A stretch of 64,000 nt of DNA from Paraphoma chrysanthemicola. Lineage: Eukaryota > Ascomycota > Dothideomycetes > Pleosporales > Phaeosphaeriaceae. The stretch is from the NCBI GenBank assembly GCA_020744225.1, contig JAGMWG010000010.1, forward strand, positions 248,001-312,000. The letters run 5' to 3'. Both the position numbers and the translations under genes were made by a program. Of this stretch, positions 23,601 through 33,900 are shown piece after piece; within the stretch, counting starts at the first letter, position 1, and every line of letters starts with the position of its first letter. The notes beneath the pieces are model-generated. The model had not been told where the DNA came from. It did not search any database and saw only the letters and a program-made list of their open reading frames with translations.

Positions 23601-24296
23601 GTTTCTCGTCCGAAACGGCGTACACTCCAATGCGATGGCCAGCTTTCGTGATGATAGGCACGCCGGCGTAGAATCGTACGCCTGGCTCGCCCTTGACATA
23701 GTCCTTGTCGGCGAATCTGGGGTCCAGTCGGCAGTCCGGTATGACCATGGCGGCAGCCTCGAAAGTGTCATCTTGCTCCTCTTCTCTGGCAATATAGGTA
23801 GAAGCGAAGGTGTGATAGCACACAGCGTCGAACTTGTTCAGAATGGCATTGCCTAGCCATACCTCGTCCTCGGGTCTCTCTGCGGTGGGGGCGAAGAGGG
23901 AGGAAGTGCGGGTCGCTTCGGCTAGAATGTACTGTCGGTTCGAGTCGATGAGCGAGACCATGGCACGACGAGTGTTCAGACGCAGGGCCGCGAGTTGCGC
24001 TTTCCGCAAACGCCATTGTCAGCGCATGTCTTGCATGCTCATCGCATGTTGGCACTCACCAAAGGCCGTCAAGCTCCTGTCACGCCCCATTTGAGGCCGG
24101 TACCCTGCGTAGGTGAGGCCCTTGGAGCCGCTGCCGTCGGCGCCCACGAGGTTCTGCGCATCGAGCCATGGGCGGTAGTACCTGGCGCAGCACATGGTCA
24201 GTCCAAGATCAATTGTGTGCTGCCCGCACACTGCCGCTCGCTCACGAACCTGTGGAGGTCCCTCTCCCGCGCAGCCTCAGGGTAGGAGCAAACCAT
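20653..24296 (-). CDS. hybrid histidine kinase with GAF-type sensor and receiver
   Basis: Three exons: 24296-24250, 24181-24060 and 23999-20653. Both introns are GT-AG and the phases close on AG|G (Arg) and G|CG (Ala). The product has 1171 residues and starts MVCSYPEAARERDLHRYYRPW. An N-terminal GAF-like sensor (about 50 to 215, typified by LTAFAQLAALRLNTRRAMVS and VRFYAGVPIITKAGHRIGVY) is followed by a HisKA domain with the phosphoacceptor His about 553 in SHELRSPLHG. The ATPase domain shows the N box LLGNALKYTD, DSGRGMS and GTGLGLSIVKQIV. The C-terminal receiver has LLVDDN, phosphoacceptor Asp about 1102 in FVLMDLSMPVMDG, and the Lys in LVKP. It should feed the fungal Ypd1 phosphorelay. The sensed signal is unknown. 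The two short 5' exons are easily missed. Confidence 0.95.
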
Positions 24297-24904
24297 GGTG
24301 ACGTGCCTGCCACCGCTGTGGCAGTACCAGCGCGGTTACATATAATTGGTGTGGCGACAAAATGGTCTATTTGGAGCCTCGCAATGTGTCGCGGAGAGAC
24401 TGGCCGGTACCACTTGACAAAAAGGAGTCGACGGCTCCTCCGGGGAGCAGACGTGCAATTACGCTACAACTACATGAGTGCTAGACCCCTCTGCACCCTT
24501 GCTGATGACAGGCGACCCGCAGCCAGATATCGTGGACACCAGTCAGGCATTTGCAGAGGAAATCCTTTCGGAGCGGAACTTGGCCAGACTGGCTGCAGCG
24601 CGACCGTTTGGTGTCTGGGCGCGTGCTTGCTGCCGGCACCTATAGCAGCCACGCGCCCACTTCGCGCACACCGGCGCAGGCTCGGCGGTTTTGCAGCAGA
24701 GGCGATTGTCGTGGTTGGGTCCGATCTGAGTTGCGAAATGACGTCGCCACCCATCTTACGATTCTATGGCATCGGTCGTGTGCTCGGGCCGGAGAGCAGC
24801 TTAGCCCTGTCGATCTCCCGCCTGACAGCCGATGGTCAATGTCGAAATTTCTGGCCTGCGCCATCGAACCACACAAGACTGCCTTCCCAGGATCCACGGT
24901 GGCC
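24297..24904. other. divergent promoter between the histidine kinase and DUF2011 genes
   Basis: The 608-bp stretch lies between two outward-facing start codons. No gene is supported in it. Confidence 0.5.
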
Positions 24905-25717
24905 ATGTTCGACCTGCCGGGCGCCAAGAGGTACGTCGATTCTTTCCCTTTGGCCGTCTCCATGCTGACATGACTGAGGGTCCGTCGCGAGGATCTCGAT
25001 TCTCCCGTGTCCTCCACACGCTCTACTCCAGATCCAGCCTTCGAAATCCTGCTTCGCGCGCGTGTTGCAGGCGAGTTCATCTTCACCGACACTGACGTCG
25101 CTGGCGACCACCAAGGAAAGTCTGACGAGGATGAGACCGAGCTGCGGCTGTTCGCAGCATCCGCTACCGATGCTCCAACGACGCACACCATACGCCTGTC
25201 CTCTCCAGGCGCAGGCGATGGCGAGCAAGGTTTCGTGAAGAAGAAGCCCCGGAGCTACTATTTCGCCGACGAACCCACCAGCGAAGAAGAGACCAGACTG
25301 GAAGCAGCTGCTATCGATGGGAAGACCATACTGGAGCTGGCAGCGCAGCCATGGCCGGGGTGCGCGCTGCCGTGGAAAGTGCAGAGGATATCTGCAGCTG
25401 GAATCAGGAAGGAGGTCCTCGTTGGCCATCCCCCAGGGCTTGTCACTGTTGAAGATGTCGCCCAGAAGCGCAAGAGGAAGGGCAAGAAGACCCGAATCGC
25501 CATAAGGAAGAAGATGCAGGCCACCAAGGACAAGCGTGAGGAGCAGGAAAGGCTTGCCAAGGAGAAGGAGGAAGCCGGGAGAGAGAAGAGGACACGGAGA
25601 AATCGAGAGAAGAAGCTCAAAAAGAAGGCAAAGGCACAAAGCATGAAATCGGACGGCGCAGACGGTGCTACTGGGCAGACTGCATCGGTGCAAGAGACGC
25701 CCGTGGAAGACGACTAA
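24905..25717 (+). CDS. DUF2011-type fungal protein
   Basis: Two exons, 24905-24930 and 24979-25717. The 48-bp intron starts GTACGT, has the branch site GCTGAC and ends GAG, and joins AG|G (Arg), giving 254 residues. The N-terminus MFDLPGAKRVRREDLDSP and the central region ending in the FVKKKPRSYYF block resemble the fungal domain of unknown function DUF2011. The last 100 residues are an unusually Lys/Arg/Glu-rich coiled coil (KRKRKGKKTRIAIRKKMQ onward) that looks like a nucleolar or RNA-binding tail. The first exon is only 26 nt. A nuclear or nucleolar role is inference only. Confidence 0.85.
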
Positions 25718-26214
25718 GTCGGCAAACCGAAACTCAACATCCTGCGGAGAACGATGAGCTCATGTCCCTGCCAAATTGGTCACCACGCCAAAGGTACCGC
25801 GGCGGCTGGACTGGTCAGGCACATTGGTCTCAGCTCGTGTGCTGCAAGGAAGGAACTCTCCAATGACCGAGGACGGTTGAGCATGCCCACATGATGCTCT
25901 TCGTACGCCATTTCCCATCAAACTTTCACACAACAACATCCGTCCGAATGCGCCTAGTACATACAATGCCGACAAGCGAAGGGCATGCAGGTGAATGTTT
26001 CCTGTCACAAACGTTTGTTGTCTGTGGAGGGCTCTAATGAAGGTATCACGCGGCACGATGATCTCTTTGCTTGTATAGCCATGCTTCAACTCTGCAGCGG
26101 CCTCTCACAAACCTGCGACTCTTCTTCACTCCACACAAGTTTCCACTCCGAGCCCTCAACCATCAACAAGAGCTATCGAGCTTGTCTTCGACGATACATC
26201 CGAGTCTATTTGCA
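25718..26214. other. intergenic region
   Basis: 3' flank of the DUF2011 gene and promoter of the next gene. Nothing recognisable. Confidence 0.5.
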
Positions 26215-27351
26215 ATGGACTACGACTACAGTCGCCATCAGGACAATCTCACCATGGGCGATCTCGAGAGCCTCGACCGTGCGTCTACAATGATCAGCTT
26301 CAACTTATATCCCCCGGCCTCGACTGCTACAGGCACGTTTCCTGAGTTGCAACAACGCGAAGAGTCTCAGAATATCGTCCCGTTCACAAACGGCTACCAT
26401 GACGACCATTACCCGGACATGGAAGCGACCAGTAACATCGACCCTGCGCTTTACTACAGCAACAGCTTCGTGCCAGAGCCGCCTAGTCAACTCCCGAACC
26501 TTTTGAACTCGTATATTGAGAGCTACGATGCTGCTGCCCGTGACGCGGCCTGTATGGAGCACGGCAAAACCTTTTGTATCGCTCTCCTGCAGCAGTACTA
26601 CCCCGAACACGAAGGCTACATCATTCAGGCAAGCACCCCTGGTCCGATCGTGAAACACGGTATCAACTTTATGCTCAAAGCCAAGGACGGCACAGACCCA
26701 GACTACACAGTGCTACCACCCAAGATCTACAAAAAGAGCGACAAGAAGGGTCCCCTGGCGCAGCGCGAAGCTGAGTTCCGACGGCAATATCGTCACAACA
26801 ATTCTTTCATACGAGGTGTAAGATGGTACAAGATCGAGCCCGAGGAAATCGCCGGATTTGAGGTTTTGAAGAAAATTGAACGTGCAGATGACGATGGGGA
26901 CACAGATGTGGAGTATCGTATGCACACGTACATGGTCATCATTCTCGATTATTCACAAACCTTCCCGCTTTTTGCTGCCACGAACGATGTTCATCGCGGC
27001 GACATTTTGGCCGACGCCCTGTGTCGCAGTCAGCAAATACAGTCCGGTCACGCTATGCTGCTCTTTGGCTCGCGTCTCGAATTCTATCATTTTGAGAATG
27101 GGGGAGAAACGGAGATCAGGTACGCAGAGGATGGAGATGATTTTCACGAGGCGGAAGTCAACGCCGATGATCCCACTGCATCTATCTTCACGGACGCGAT
27201 CGGAGACGAGTTGGCTGTGGATTTACGTACGGACGACATGGGGATCGTCGACCCCATGTTCAAATCGGTGATGGCGCAGGAAGTGGTGTATATTAACTCA
27301 AGACAGGAGCGCACGCGGGACAATAGCGAGTGGTCAGCTCACGAAGAGTAG
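26215..27351 (+). CDS. hypothetical protein
   Basis: Single-exon reading frame of 378 residues from the ATG at 26215; the frame is open further upstream, but only from a TTG. The N-terminal 110 residues are disordered and Asp/Tyr/Ser-rich. Next comes a mixed segment with a basic patch (KIYKKSDKKG), and then a folded-looking region with alternating hydrophobic strands (VEYRMHTYMVIILDYSQ, HAMLLFGSRLEFYHFENGG). The tail is acidic. No signal peptide or membrane segment is visible. I do not recognise the family. Confidence 0.7.
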   Translation: MDYDYSRHQDNLTMGDLESLDRASTMISFNLYPPASTATGTFPELQQREESQNIVPFTNGYHDDHYPDMEATSNIDPALYYSNSFVPEPPSQLPNLLNSYIESYDAAARDAACMEHGKTFCIALLQQYYPEHEGYIIQASTPGPIVKHGINFMLKAKDGTDPDYTVLPPKIYKKSDKKGPLAQREAEFRRQYRHNNSFIRGVRWYKIEPEEIAGFEVLKKIERADDDGDTDVEYRMHTYMVIILDYSQTFPLFAATNDVHRGDILADALCRSQQIQSGHAMLLFGSRLEFYHFENGGETEIRYAEDGDDFHEAEVNADDPTASIFTDAIGDELAVDLRTDDMGIVDPMFKSVMAQEVVYINSRQERTRDNSEWSAHEE

Positions 27352-27770
27352 GCGCAGGATAAATTAACGGTAGGCAACGATGGAGACGGATCTAGCTGGT
27401 TGGAGCGAAGCGTCGGCAACGACTTTAACTTCGCAGTATTGGTAGGACTTTCATTGTAGCTGTCCACCTAAAATGGAAAGTGCACGTGGGGCTACTCAAC
27501 CTCATCATGGCAACATATCACCGCTCACTTTACACTATGTCTACTTGTGTATCGCAATCGTTCCCACAAGTTCACGACCAATGCTCGTTTCCCACCACTC
27601 AGTCATTTTTGAAGGTCACATTCACACTCGCAAAAGAACATTGAAGTGCACTCTAGGGAGCTCACAGCTGACACACCTTTTTATCACAACACCGCAGTTT
27701 GCGCATTCACTCTTCATTTACGACACCCACCACTTCACACGCGTCGCAGCCAACGGCACAGTCACGCACC
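27352..27770. other. intergenic region
   Basis: Spacer and promoter between two same-strand genes. No gene is supported. Confidence 0.5.
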
Positions 27771-29915
27771 ATGAGCAATCGCCTCCCGTCTTCTGAGTTT
27801 CACAAGTATGGCCGCAGTCACAATCAAGGTCATGGAGACCTTTCCATGGACTATATCAATCGTGCACTTGAGCACTTCTCTCGTTCGCCACGGCGTCATC
27901 ACCACAGCCCACGCCCGCACTCGTCACCCAGTACTAAGCACTTCAACTCGCGTCAGCAAAGCCACTCGAGACCTGTCCGACACCACCGTCACAAGCACCG
28001 TCGTGACAAGATGACCTTCGGCGGCCCGTGGTCAACGGACCTGGAGGAGTTTAAGAAGTCCGTCCAGTCGATGCCTAATCAGTACAAGTCCTCCTTTGCT
28101 AGCGCATCAAAAGAGACGCTCGAAAAGGTCTGCGACGCAGATGTCTTGCATATCTGGGAGACAGACTCCGACATCGACAACCTTATCCAGCTCGCGTCCG
28201 TCATTGTGAAGTTGTGCAGCCTTGGGAAGCGCGAGGACGAAGGGTCCAATGCCAAAGATGGCAGCATGATCATTATTGCGGAGGAGAAGTCGAACCGGAA
28301 CAACTTCGCGCGCGTCTGCCAGCTAGTCGAGCATCTGACATGCGCGAGCGGGAAGACGCATCTCGAGCGCACTGTTGCCGCCTTCGGCAGTATTGTTGTC
28401 GTCAAAGGCTGGAACAATTCCGTCCGAAGCGAAAATGTTGGCAAAGAAGCCGAGCAGGTTGTCAAGCGCATCAACATTGCCATTGAGCGCGTCTTCAAGA
28501 TCGGCAACTTTGCTGGCAGAAAGAAAGTCGTTTGGCACCATGGCCCGGTGATTCACTTCCTGTTGCACTGGATCAACCACACTACCTCTACCCTACGCTC
28601 CACTCTCCAAGCAATCAGCGTCAATGGCTCGCTCGATCTTACCGACTCGGTCAAACCCTCAGCGCAAGGTCGCTCTAACACACTCTCCGACCTCTCAACA
28701 CTAGAGTCATATGCGAAGAAACTGGACATACCCGTCGTCTTCCTTGATCCCTCCAGCCAACTCATCAACTATCACCATCTGGCTACATACATGTACTATC
28801 ACGCCTACTACATGAACACGTTTCTTCCAACCTCGCTTTCTCGACCGCACTTGCACAAAGCCCAAGACGACCTCGTCACATTCGCGTTCCAGATCCTCGG
28901 CGCAAGTCGCTCCAAATACGGCGACAGCATGGTCAAGCTCGTAAAAGACCGTCTCGATCCAGGCAAAGCGAAGAAATGGGCAAGAAACTGCGTCGACCCA
29001 CGTAGCTACGAGAAAGCCAAATGTCGCGCCGCAGGAAGAGAACCTGCAATCCATCGCGCGGTCCAAACAGCAGATGGGCCATTCACACGATTCAACCACA
29101 ATTCCGACATCACTGCTTTCGCACGTCTAGCAGTTGGTCCCGCAGCTGCGTGCACAATCTCACAACACACCGCGGCACCTGTGTCAATCGATTATAAATC
29201 CTCGCGCCTCCGCCCTGCACATCCAGCGACGTTCCACATCCTCATCCCATCTGCATCGCAAGACCTCGAGAAAGTAACAAACAGTATTCAAGGCCTGATG
29301 ATGGCTGTTCTCTCGCTCATTATCCAGGAGAAAGGCGCGCCGACGATTGGGTCGGACGAAGTAGCTATGTGGAAAGAAGTGGTCAAAGCGTGTACGTGGG
29401 CGCTGGATAATGCGAAGGGGAAAATGCCCAAGAGTGTGGAAGAAAAGGTTAAATATGTTACAGAGAAATTGACATCGGGATGTTGGGGTCAGTCGGTTGG
29501 TATGTCGAGTAACAGCGCAAGTGGTAAGGGAAAGGGGGTAGTAGATGGTATGAGCGAGGCCGCGAAAGCGAATCAAGATGCTGTGAAAGCGTACGGGCTA
29601 GGTGGAAATATGTACGGACAAGTCCCGCAGACGTATGCCGGGATACAAGGCGGTATGGGAATCGGCATGCCAGGTCCAGGACAACAGCAGCAGTACGCCA
29701 CAGCGCAGGGCTTGACAGCGCCGCCGAATTCCCCGGGTATGGGACCGCCACAGGCAATGTATCCGCTGCAGAATCAGGCTTATGGTCAAGGTATGCCGCC
29801 ACAGGCATACGGTGGGATTTTCGGCGATGGGCATGCGCAGAGTCAGGGCGTGGGTGGAAGTGGTGGTGCAAGATATCCACCGCAGCCGCAGAGTATGGGT
29901 GGGCCGTGGATATGA
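27771..29915 (+). CDS. hypothetical protein with His/Arg-rich head and Gly/Gln/Pro-rich tail
   Basis: Single-exon reading frame of 714 residues from the ATG at 27771 (context cgcaccATGA). Residues about 35 to 80 are His/Ser/Arg-rich. Residues about 85 to 560 form a largely helical region without recognisable catalytic motifs. The last 110 residues are a low-complexity Gly/Gln/Met/Pro/Tyr tail (GMPGPGQQQQYATAQGL and similar), of the kind that often drives condensate formation. There is no signal peptide or membrane segment. The family is not recognised. The helical core contains WHHGPVIHFLLHWINHTT, which could serve as a search anchor. Confidence 0.72.
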   Translation: MSNRLPSSEFHKYGRSHNQGHGDLSMDYINRALEHFSRSPRRHHHSPRPHSSPSTKHFNSRQQSHSRPVRHHRHKHRRDKMTFGGPWSTDLEEFKKSVQSMPNQYKSSFASASKETLEKVCDADVLHIWETDSDIDNLIQLASVIVKLCSLGKREDEGSNAKDGSMIIIAEEKSNRNNFARVCQLVEHLTCASGKTHLERTVAAFGSIVVVKGWNNSVRSENVGKEAEQVVKRINIAIERVFKIGNFAGRKKVVWHHGPVIHFLLHWINHTTSTLRSTLQAISVNGSLDLTDSVKPSAQGRSNTLSDLSTLESYAKKLDIPVVFLDPSSQLINYHHLATYMYYHAYYMNTFLPTSLSRPHLHKAQDDLVTFAFQILGASRSKYGDSMVKLVKDRLDPGKAKKWARNCVDPRSYEKAKCRAAGREPAIHRAVQTADGPFTRFNHNSDITAFARLAVGPAAACTISQHTAAPVSIDYKSSRLRPAHPATFHILIPSASQDLEKVTNSIQGLMMAVLSLIIQEKGAPTIGSDEVAMWKEVVKACTWALDNAKGKMPKSVEEKVKYVTEKLTSGCWGQSVGMSSNSASGKGKGVVDGMSEAAKANQDAVKAYGLGGNMYGQVPQTYAGIQGGMGIGMPGPGQQQQYATAQGLTAPPNSPGMGPPQAMYPLQNQAYGQGMPPQAYGGIFGDGHAQSQGVGGSGGARYPPQPQSMGGPWI

Positions 29916-30234
29916 TCTCGCGGCGTGGAGTAGGGGCTCAGAATGTGGAAGACGGATGATATCAATGTGGCCATGTATTGTGCGCGGTTAGCACTGGAGG
30001 TTTTGAATGTGCGGTTTAAGCAAATTGGTGTACGGATTTCAATCGAGATTGATAGGTAACGAAGTTGACCTGAGGCTAAGTCGTATGAATGGATTGATAT
30101 TGAAGAAGTGTGTCGGTTTGAAGGACTTAGGTAGGTACTAGGGATGGTTCTGAAGATGTATAAATATACTCAAGCAGTTTCAAGTCAACCTCAGCATGCT
30201 CATCTAGAGAGTGACAGTGCAGTCTTTCTGACGT

Positions 30235-30262
30235 GATACATTACTCACATACATTCCTAACG
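30235..30262. repeat. short direct repeat, copy A
   Basis: The segment gatacattactcacatacattcctaacgt (written here as consensus GATRCATTRCTCACAYRC plus ATTCCTRACGT) recurs at 34371. The differences are all G/A or C/T transitions, with the AT version here. The pair brackets the HET-bZIP gene. Confidence 0.45.
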
Positions 30263-30494
30263 TACACAGTGAAGTGTGTTTACCTCGGCACTTTCTATAA
30301 TTGAACATACCGCTAGTTGCATGAACTGGAAGTCGATCGTTTTTTATGTGTGAATGTTTAAGGCAGTACTGACTCTTTTTATTATGTTCTTGGAGACCTA
30401 GTTACTGCTGAAATGCGAAGTCAGGCGAGAAAGCGGGGGATATTGAGATTGGGTAAGGAAATAGGAGGGCGAGCATAAGTGGTTCACGGGGCTG

Positions 30495-30600
30495 TGCCAT
30501 GAGGGACTCAGCCCGTCCTACGAAGAAGCTCGTGTTTTTGAACACCAGGCTCTAGGACAAATTGGGTGTAGCCCTAGTGCTTTCTTCGTAGCTTTAGATA
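30495..30600. repeat. imperfect palindrome, MITE-like
   Basis: CTACGAAGAAGC at about 30518 is matched by its near reverse complement GCTTTCTTCGTAG at about 30580. Inside it, ACACCAGG and GGGTGT, and CTAGG and CCTAG, also oppose each other. Together they form a roughly 80-bp foldback. No target-site duplication could be defined by eye, so the MITE reading is tentative. Confidence 0.35.
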
Positions 30601-30992
30601 ATTGTCTTATCGTGTTTTACCGGCGAGCTGTGTACACTACTAGGTTTCCTGTGCGCCCTACTATATCGCGCGCGACGCATCTTATTCTATCAAGGATAGT
30701 AAACAGCTTAACTACAACCTATATAGACTTAAAAGGAACATTGTTCAAGCCTTTTAAGTTACCTCTGTAGTTATGTAAGCCGCCCAGGCACGGTACGAGG
30801 TGCCACTATGAACTCAGCCCGCCTAGTCGAGACCGGTCCGTGCGCCGGATCCCTCGAACCGACAGACTCGACCAAGAAACCATCCCTCTCGTCAACGCCA
30901 GTATTCTCTTTCAATCTGTTGGATAAGTTGCCGCTGTCAGTGCTCCATTACGCGCCTAAGCAGCGGTCCATTGACGGTTAGGAGGTATCAAG

Positions 30993-33900
30993 ATGGATGA
31001 CAAGGCTGAGACGGCTGAGACGGCTCTACCCATCAGCGAACAACGCCCGAAGATGTTCGAAGAAAGGAACCACAAGAAAAGGCGATTAGATGATGGACTT
31101 GGTGAAGTGGGATTGGAAGAGAAGGCTTCATGGATGCATGATTATACAGGCCCGGTTAGATGCCCTAGCGTGTCATTACAGACCCATGCTAACGTCGTGC
31201 AGGCGGGAAGTATTCATGCTCATAAGTCGCCTTTTCTAGCACATGATGGTTCGATCGACAATAAATCCCCAAGGTATTCAATAGCATCGCCTCTCAACCT
31301 GCCACCCATGCTCCCGCCTAGTCTGGCTAGAAGGTCCTCATATGGGGGTTCCGATGAAGCATATGAAACGCCCGCCTCGTCGATAGTACCTGCCAGTACG
31401 ATCACGAGGTCCTCATCTGGAACTTATGGCGTCATAAATAAGAGACGAGCCTCTACCGTATCAATATCGCCTGTAGCTAGTCCGATGTCGATAGGGTCTC
31501 GAAGCAGTTCGCCGCCTCGTGTTGGATCTGCGGATTTTGCTAGAGGCCAGATCACTCCTCCTTCCATTCCGTTCCGTCCTGATTCACCTGCCCTAAACGT
31601 GGAGAATATTTTCCGGCCCACCAGCATACCCCAAGTTGATCGATTCACCCTCGCGTCGGACTCCTTTGAATACCAATACCACTCTATCACATCTGATCAG
31701 ATTCGCTTGTTGGTCTTGCTTAAGGGGAGCCCCAGTGAAGATATCCATTGTTCTCTGAAGCCAATATATGCTAGCGAGCTCAACGGATCACAACTTGGCT
31801 ATTATGCTCTATCGTATGCATGGGGCGAAAGAACCCACCTCGAGAAGATATTCATCAGCGACCTGCCGGCAGTCAACCACATTCCATCTCAAGCCCCGCT
31901 TGAAAGCATTCCACCCAAAATGCTTCATATCCAGACCAACCTGCATGCCGCCTTGAAGCGGCTACGTTGTGACGATGAAGATGTCTGGCTTTGGATTGAT
32001 GCTATCTGCATTGATCAGCACAACATGTCAGAGAAGAGCCATCAGCTTCCCAGGATGAGGAACATCTATGAGAATGCCTATAGCGTATGTGTATGGTTGG
32101 GCGAGCCCGAAGTCGACGCGCGACTCAACAACACGTGCAAAGATCCGCTGGACTTTGTGTCTGTTATCGTCAATCTGAAGTTCCTGGATCACATTGTCAG
32201 AGAGCCTATAGCTGAGACCGAAGAGGTCCTAGCATCCTTCGTCGCTTTTGCTAATCTCTTGAAGAGACCCTGGTTTCGGCGCCGTTGGGTCATCCAGGAG
32301 GTTGCGGCATCAAAAAGGGCTTTCGTCCAAGTTGGATTGAAAAAGGTTAATTGGGTTGACTTCGCAGACGCTGTGCAGTTATTCCTTGCCAACATCGAAC
32401 GCATTCGCGCCATGTATGAGCGGTCAGAACTCTCTAGGCGCGATCCAGATGCTTTAGGCCATGTAGAGTCCGTGGGCGCCGGAGCAATAGTTCGAGCTAC
32501 TAGTCACGTTTTGAAAAGGTCCGATGAAGGCCGAATTGTCGCTCGTTTATGCACCATCGAGGCGTTGGTGGTTGCATTTCTCCACTACGAAGCCTCAGAC
32601 ACAAGGGACACCATTTACGCCCTGCTTTCTCTCGCAAAGGACAGGGATTCGTACTTGGAAGCTCAACGATTGTTTGGTGTCCCGGGGCAACAACCGTACG
32701 AAAAGTCGACCGCACAAGTCTATGCCGAGTTCGTTCATCACAGTATTAAGTCCAGTAACTCGTTGGATATCATCTGTCGCCACTGGGCCTTGCCATCTGC
32801 AGATGCGTCAGGTCCGAAAGTGCCCAGCTGGGCTGGCGTCGTCGTCGATTCTTCGTTTGGGCCATCCCCAAGACCAGCTGGTCGGCTGAACGGAGACTCT
32901 TTGGTGGGCAAATCGGGTAACAGAATTTATAATGCTTCGGGAGGCTCAATCCCGATCATGCGACTCTACGTTCCTCAAGAGGTCCCCCATAACGCCTTCA
33001 ATATTCCATTGTTAGCTCCCAAAGATTGGCGGTTGCCCGTAACGTCCGTCACGCACAACAAAGAGCATGCTCGTAATCAAATGCAGCCCACAAGTCAAAG
33101 TAGCATCCAGATTATGACCATCAAAAGTCAGCAGGGTCATGATGTTCAGATTCCGATCGATGTGGCGGCCGCATCCAAGATTGCAGACGAGAAGCGCAGA
33201 CGAAATGCTGGTGCATCAGCAAGATTCCGAGCCCGCCGTCAGGAAAAAGAACGGCAGGCATCAACTTTGATCGCGAACCTCGAGCAGGAAATTCGTGACT
33301 TGAGAGAAGATGTCGAGTTTTACCGTGGACAACGTGACGCTATGGACAAACTCCTGAACACAAACAGCCATCTTTCTCTTCCTCGTATCCAGTCTCCTAG
33401 ACATCGACGTCACTTTAGTGGAGGTAAATCGGCGCCACGGGAGAGCGCTTATGACGCGTATCAATCAGACAAGCCAGACGAAGCTATCAGTAACATTACG
33501 AGCATCCATCGAACTAGCAGTGCTGCCCATTTCGGTGAGACGGCTCCGCAGACGGATTCACAGAACTCCACGGAAGTACCTTCAATACTCCAGGAAACTT
33601 CATCTTCACAGTCGGACTTGCAGCCAGTGCCGGTATCGCGTCCACGGACGAGCATCGATGCTATAGATAGATTCGTATTTGGGTCAAATATAACCCTAGT
33701 AGCCCAAGGCTTTCGTCTCTGCGAGGTAATCCAACGATCACCTCGAGTTGTAGACGGAGTGATCGCGCACGAGTGTCTCGAAATCGCTGGCTGGAATCGT
33801 GGCCTCGATGTCAACGATATTCCGGATCGCCTTTGGCGCACGCTCGTCGCCGACCGTACTGATGACGGCTCCAACGCGTTATCATGGTGGCGCAGGGCGT

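Larger units (their letters stand above)
29916..30992. other. 1.1 kb intergenic region with short repeats
   Basis: No gene is supported. The stretch contains a short direct repeat (30235-30262) whose partner lies beyond the HET-bZIP gene, and a stem-loop-like element (30495-30600). It is more AT-rich than the gene-dense part to its left. Confidence 0.5.

Noticed and set aside
23074..23856. 260-codon plus-strand frame inside the histidine kinase
   Set aside because: Antisense shadow of the kinase coding sequence.
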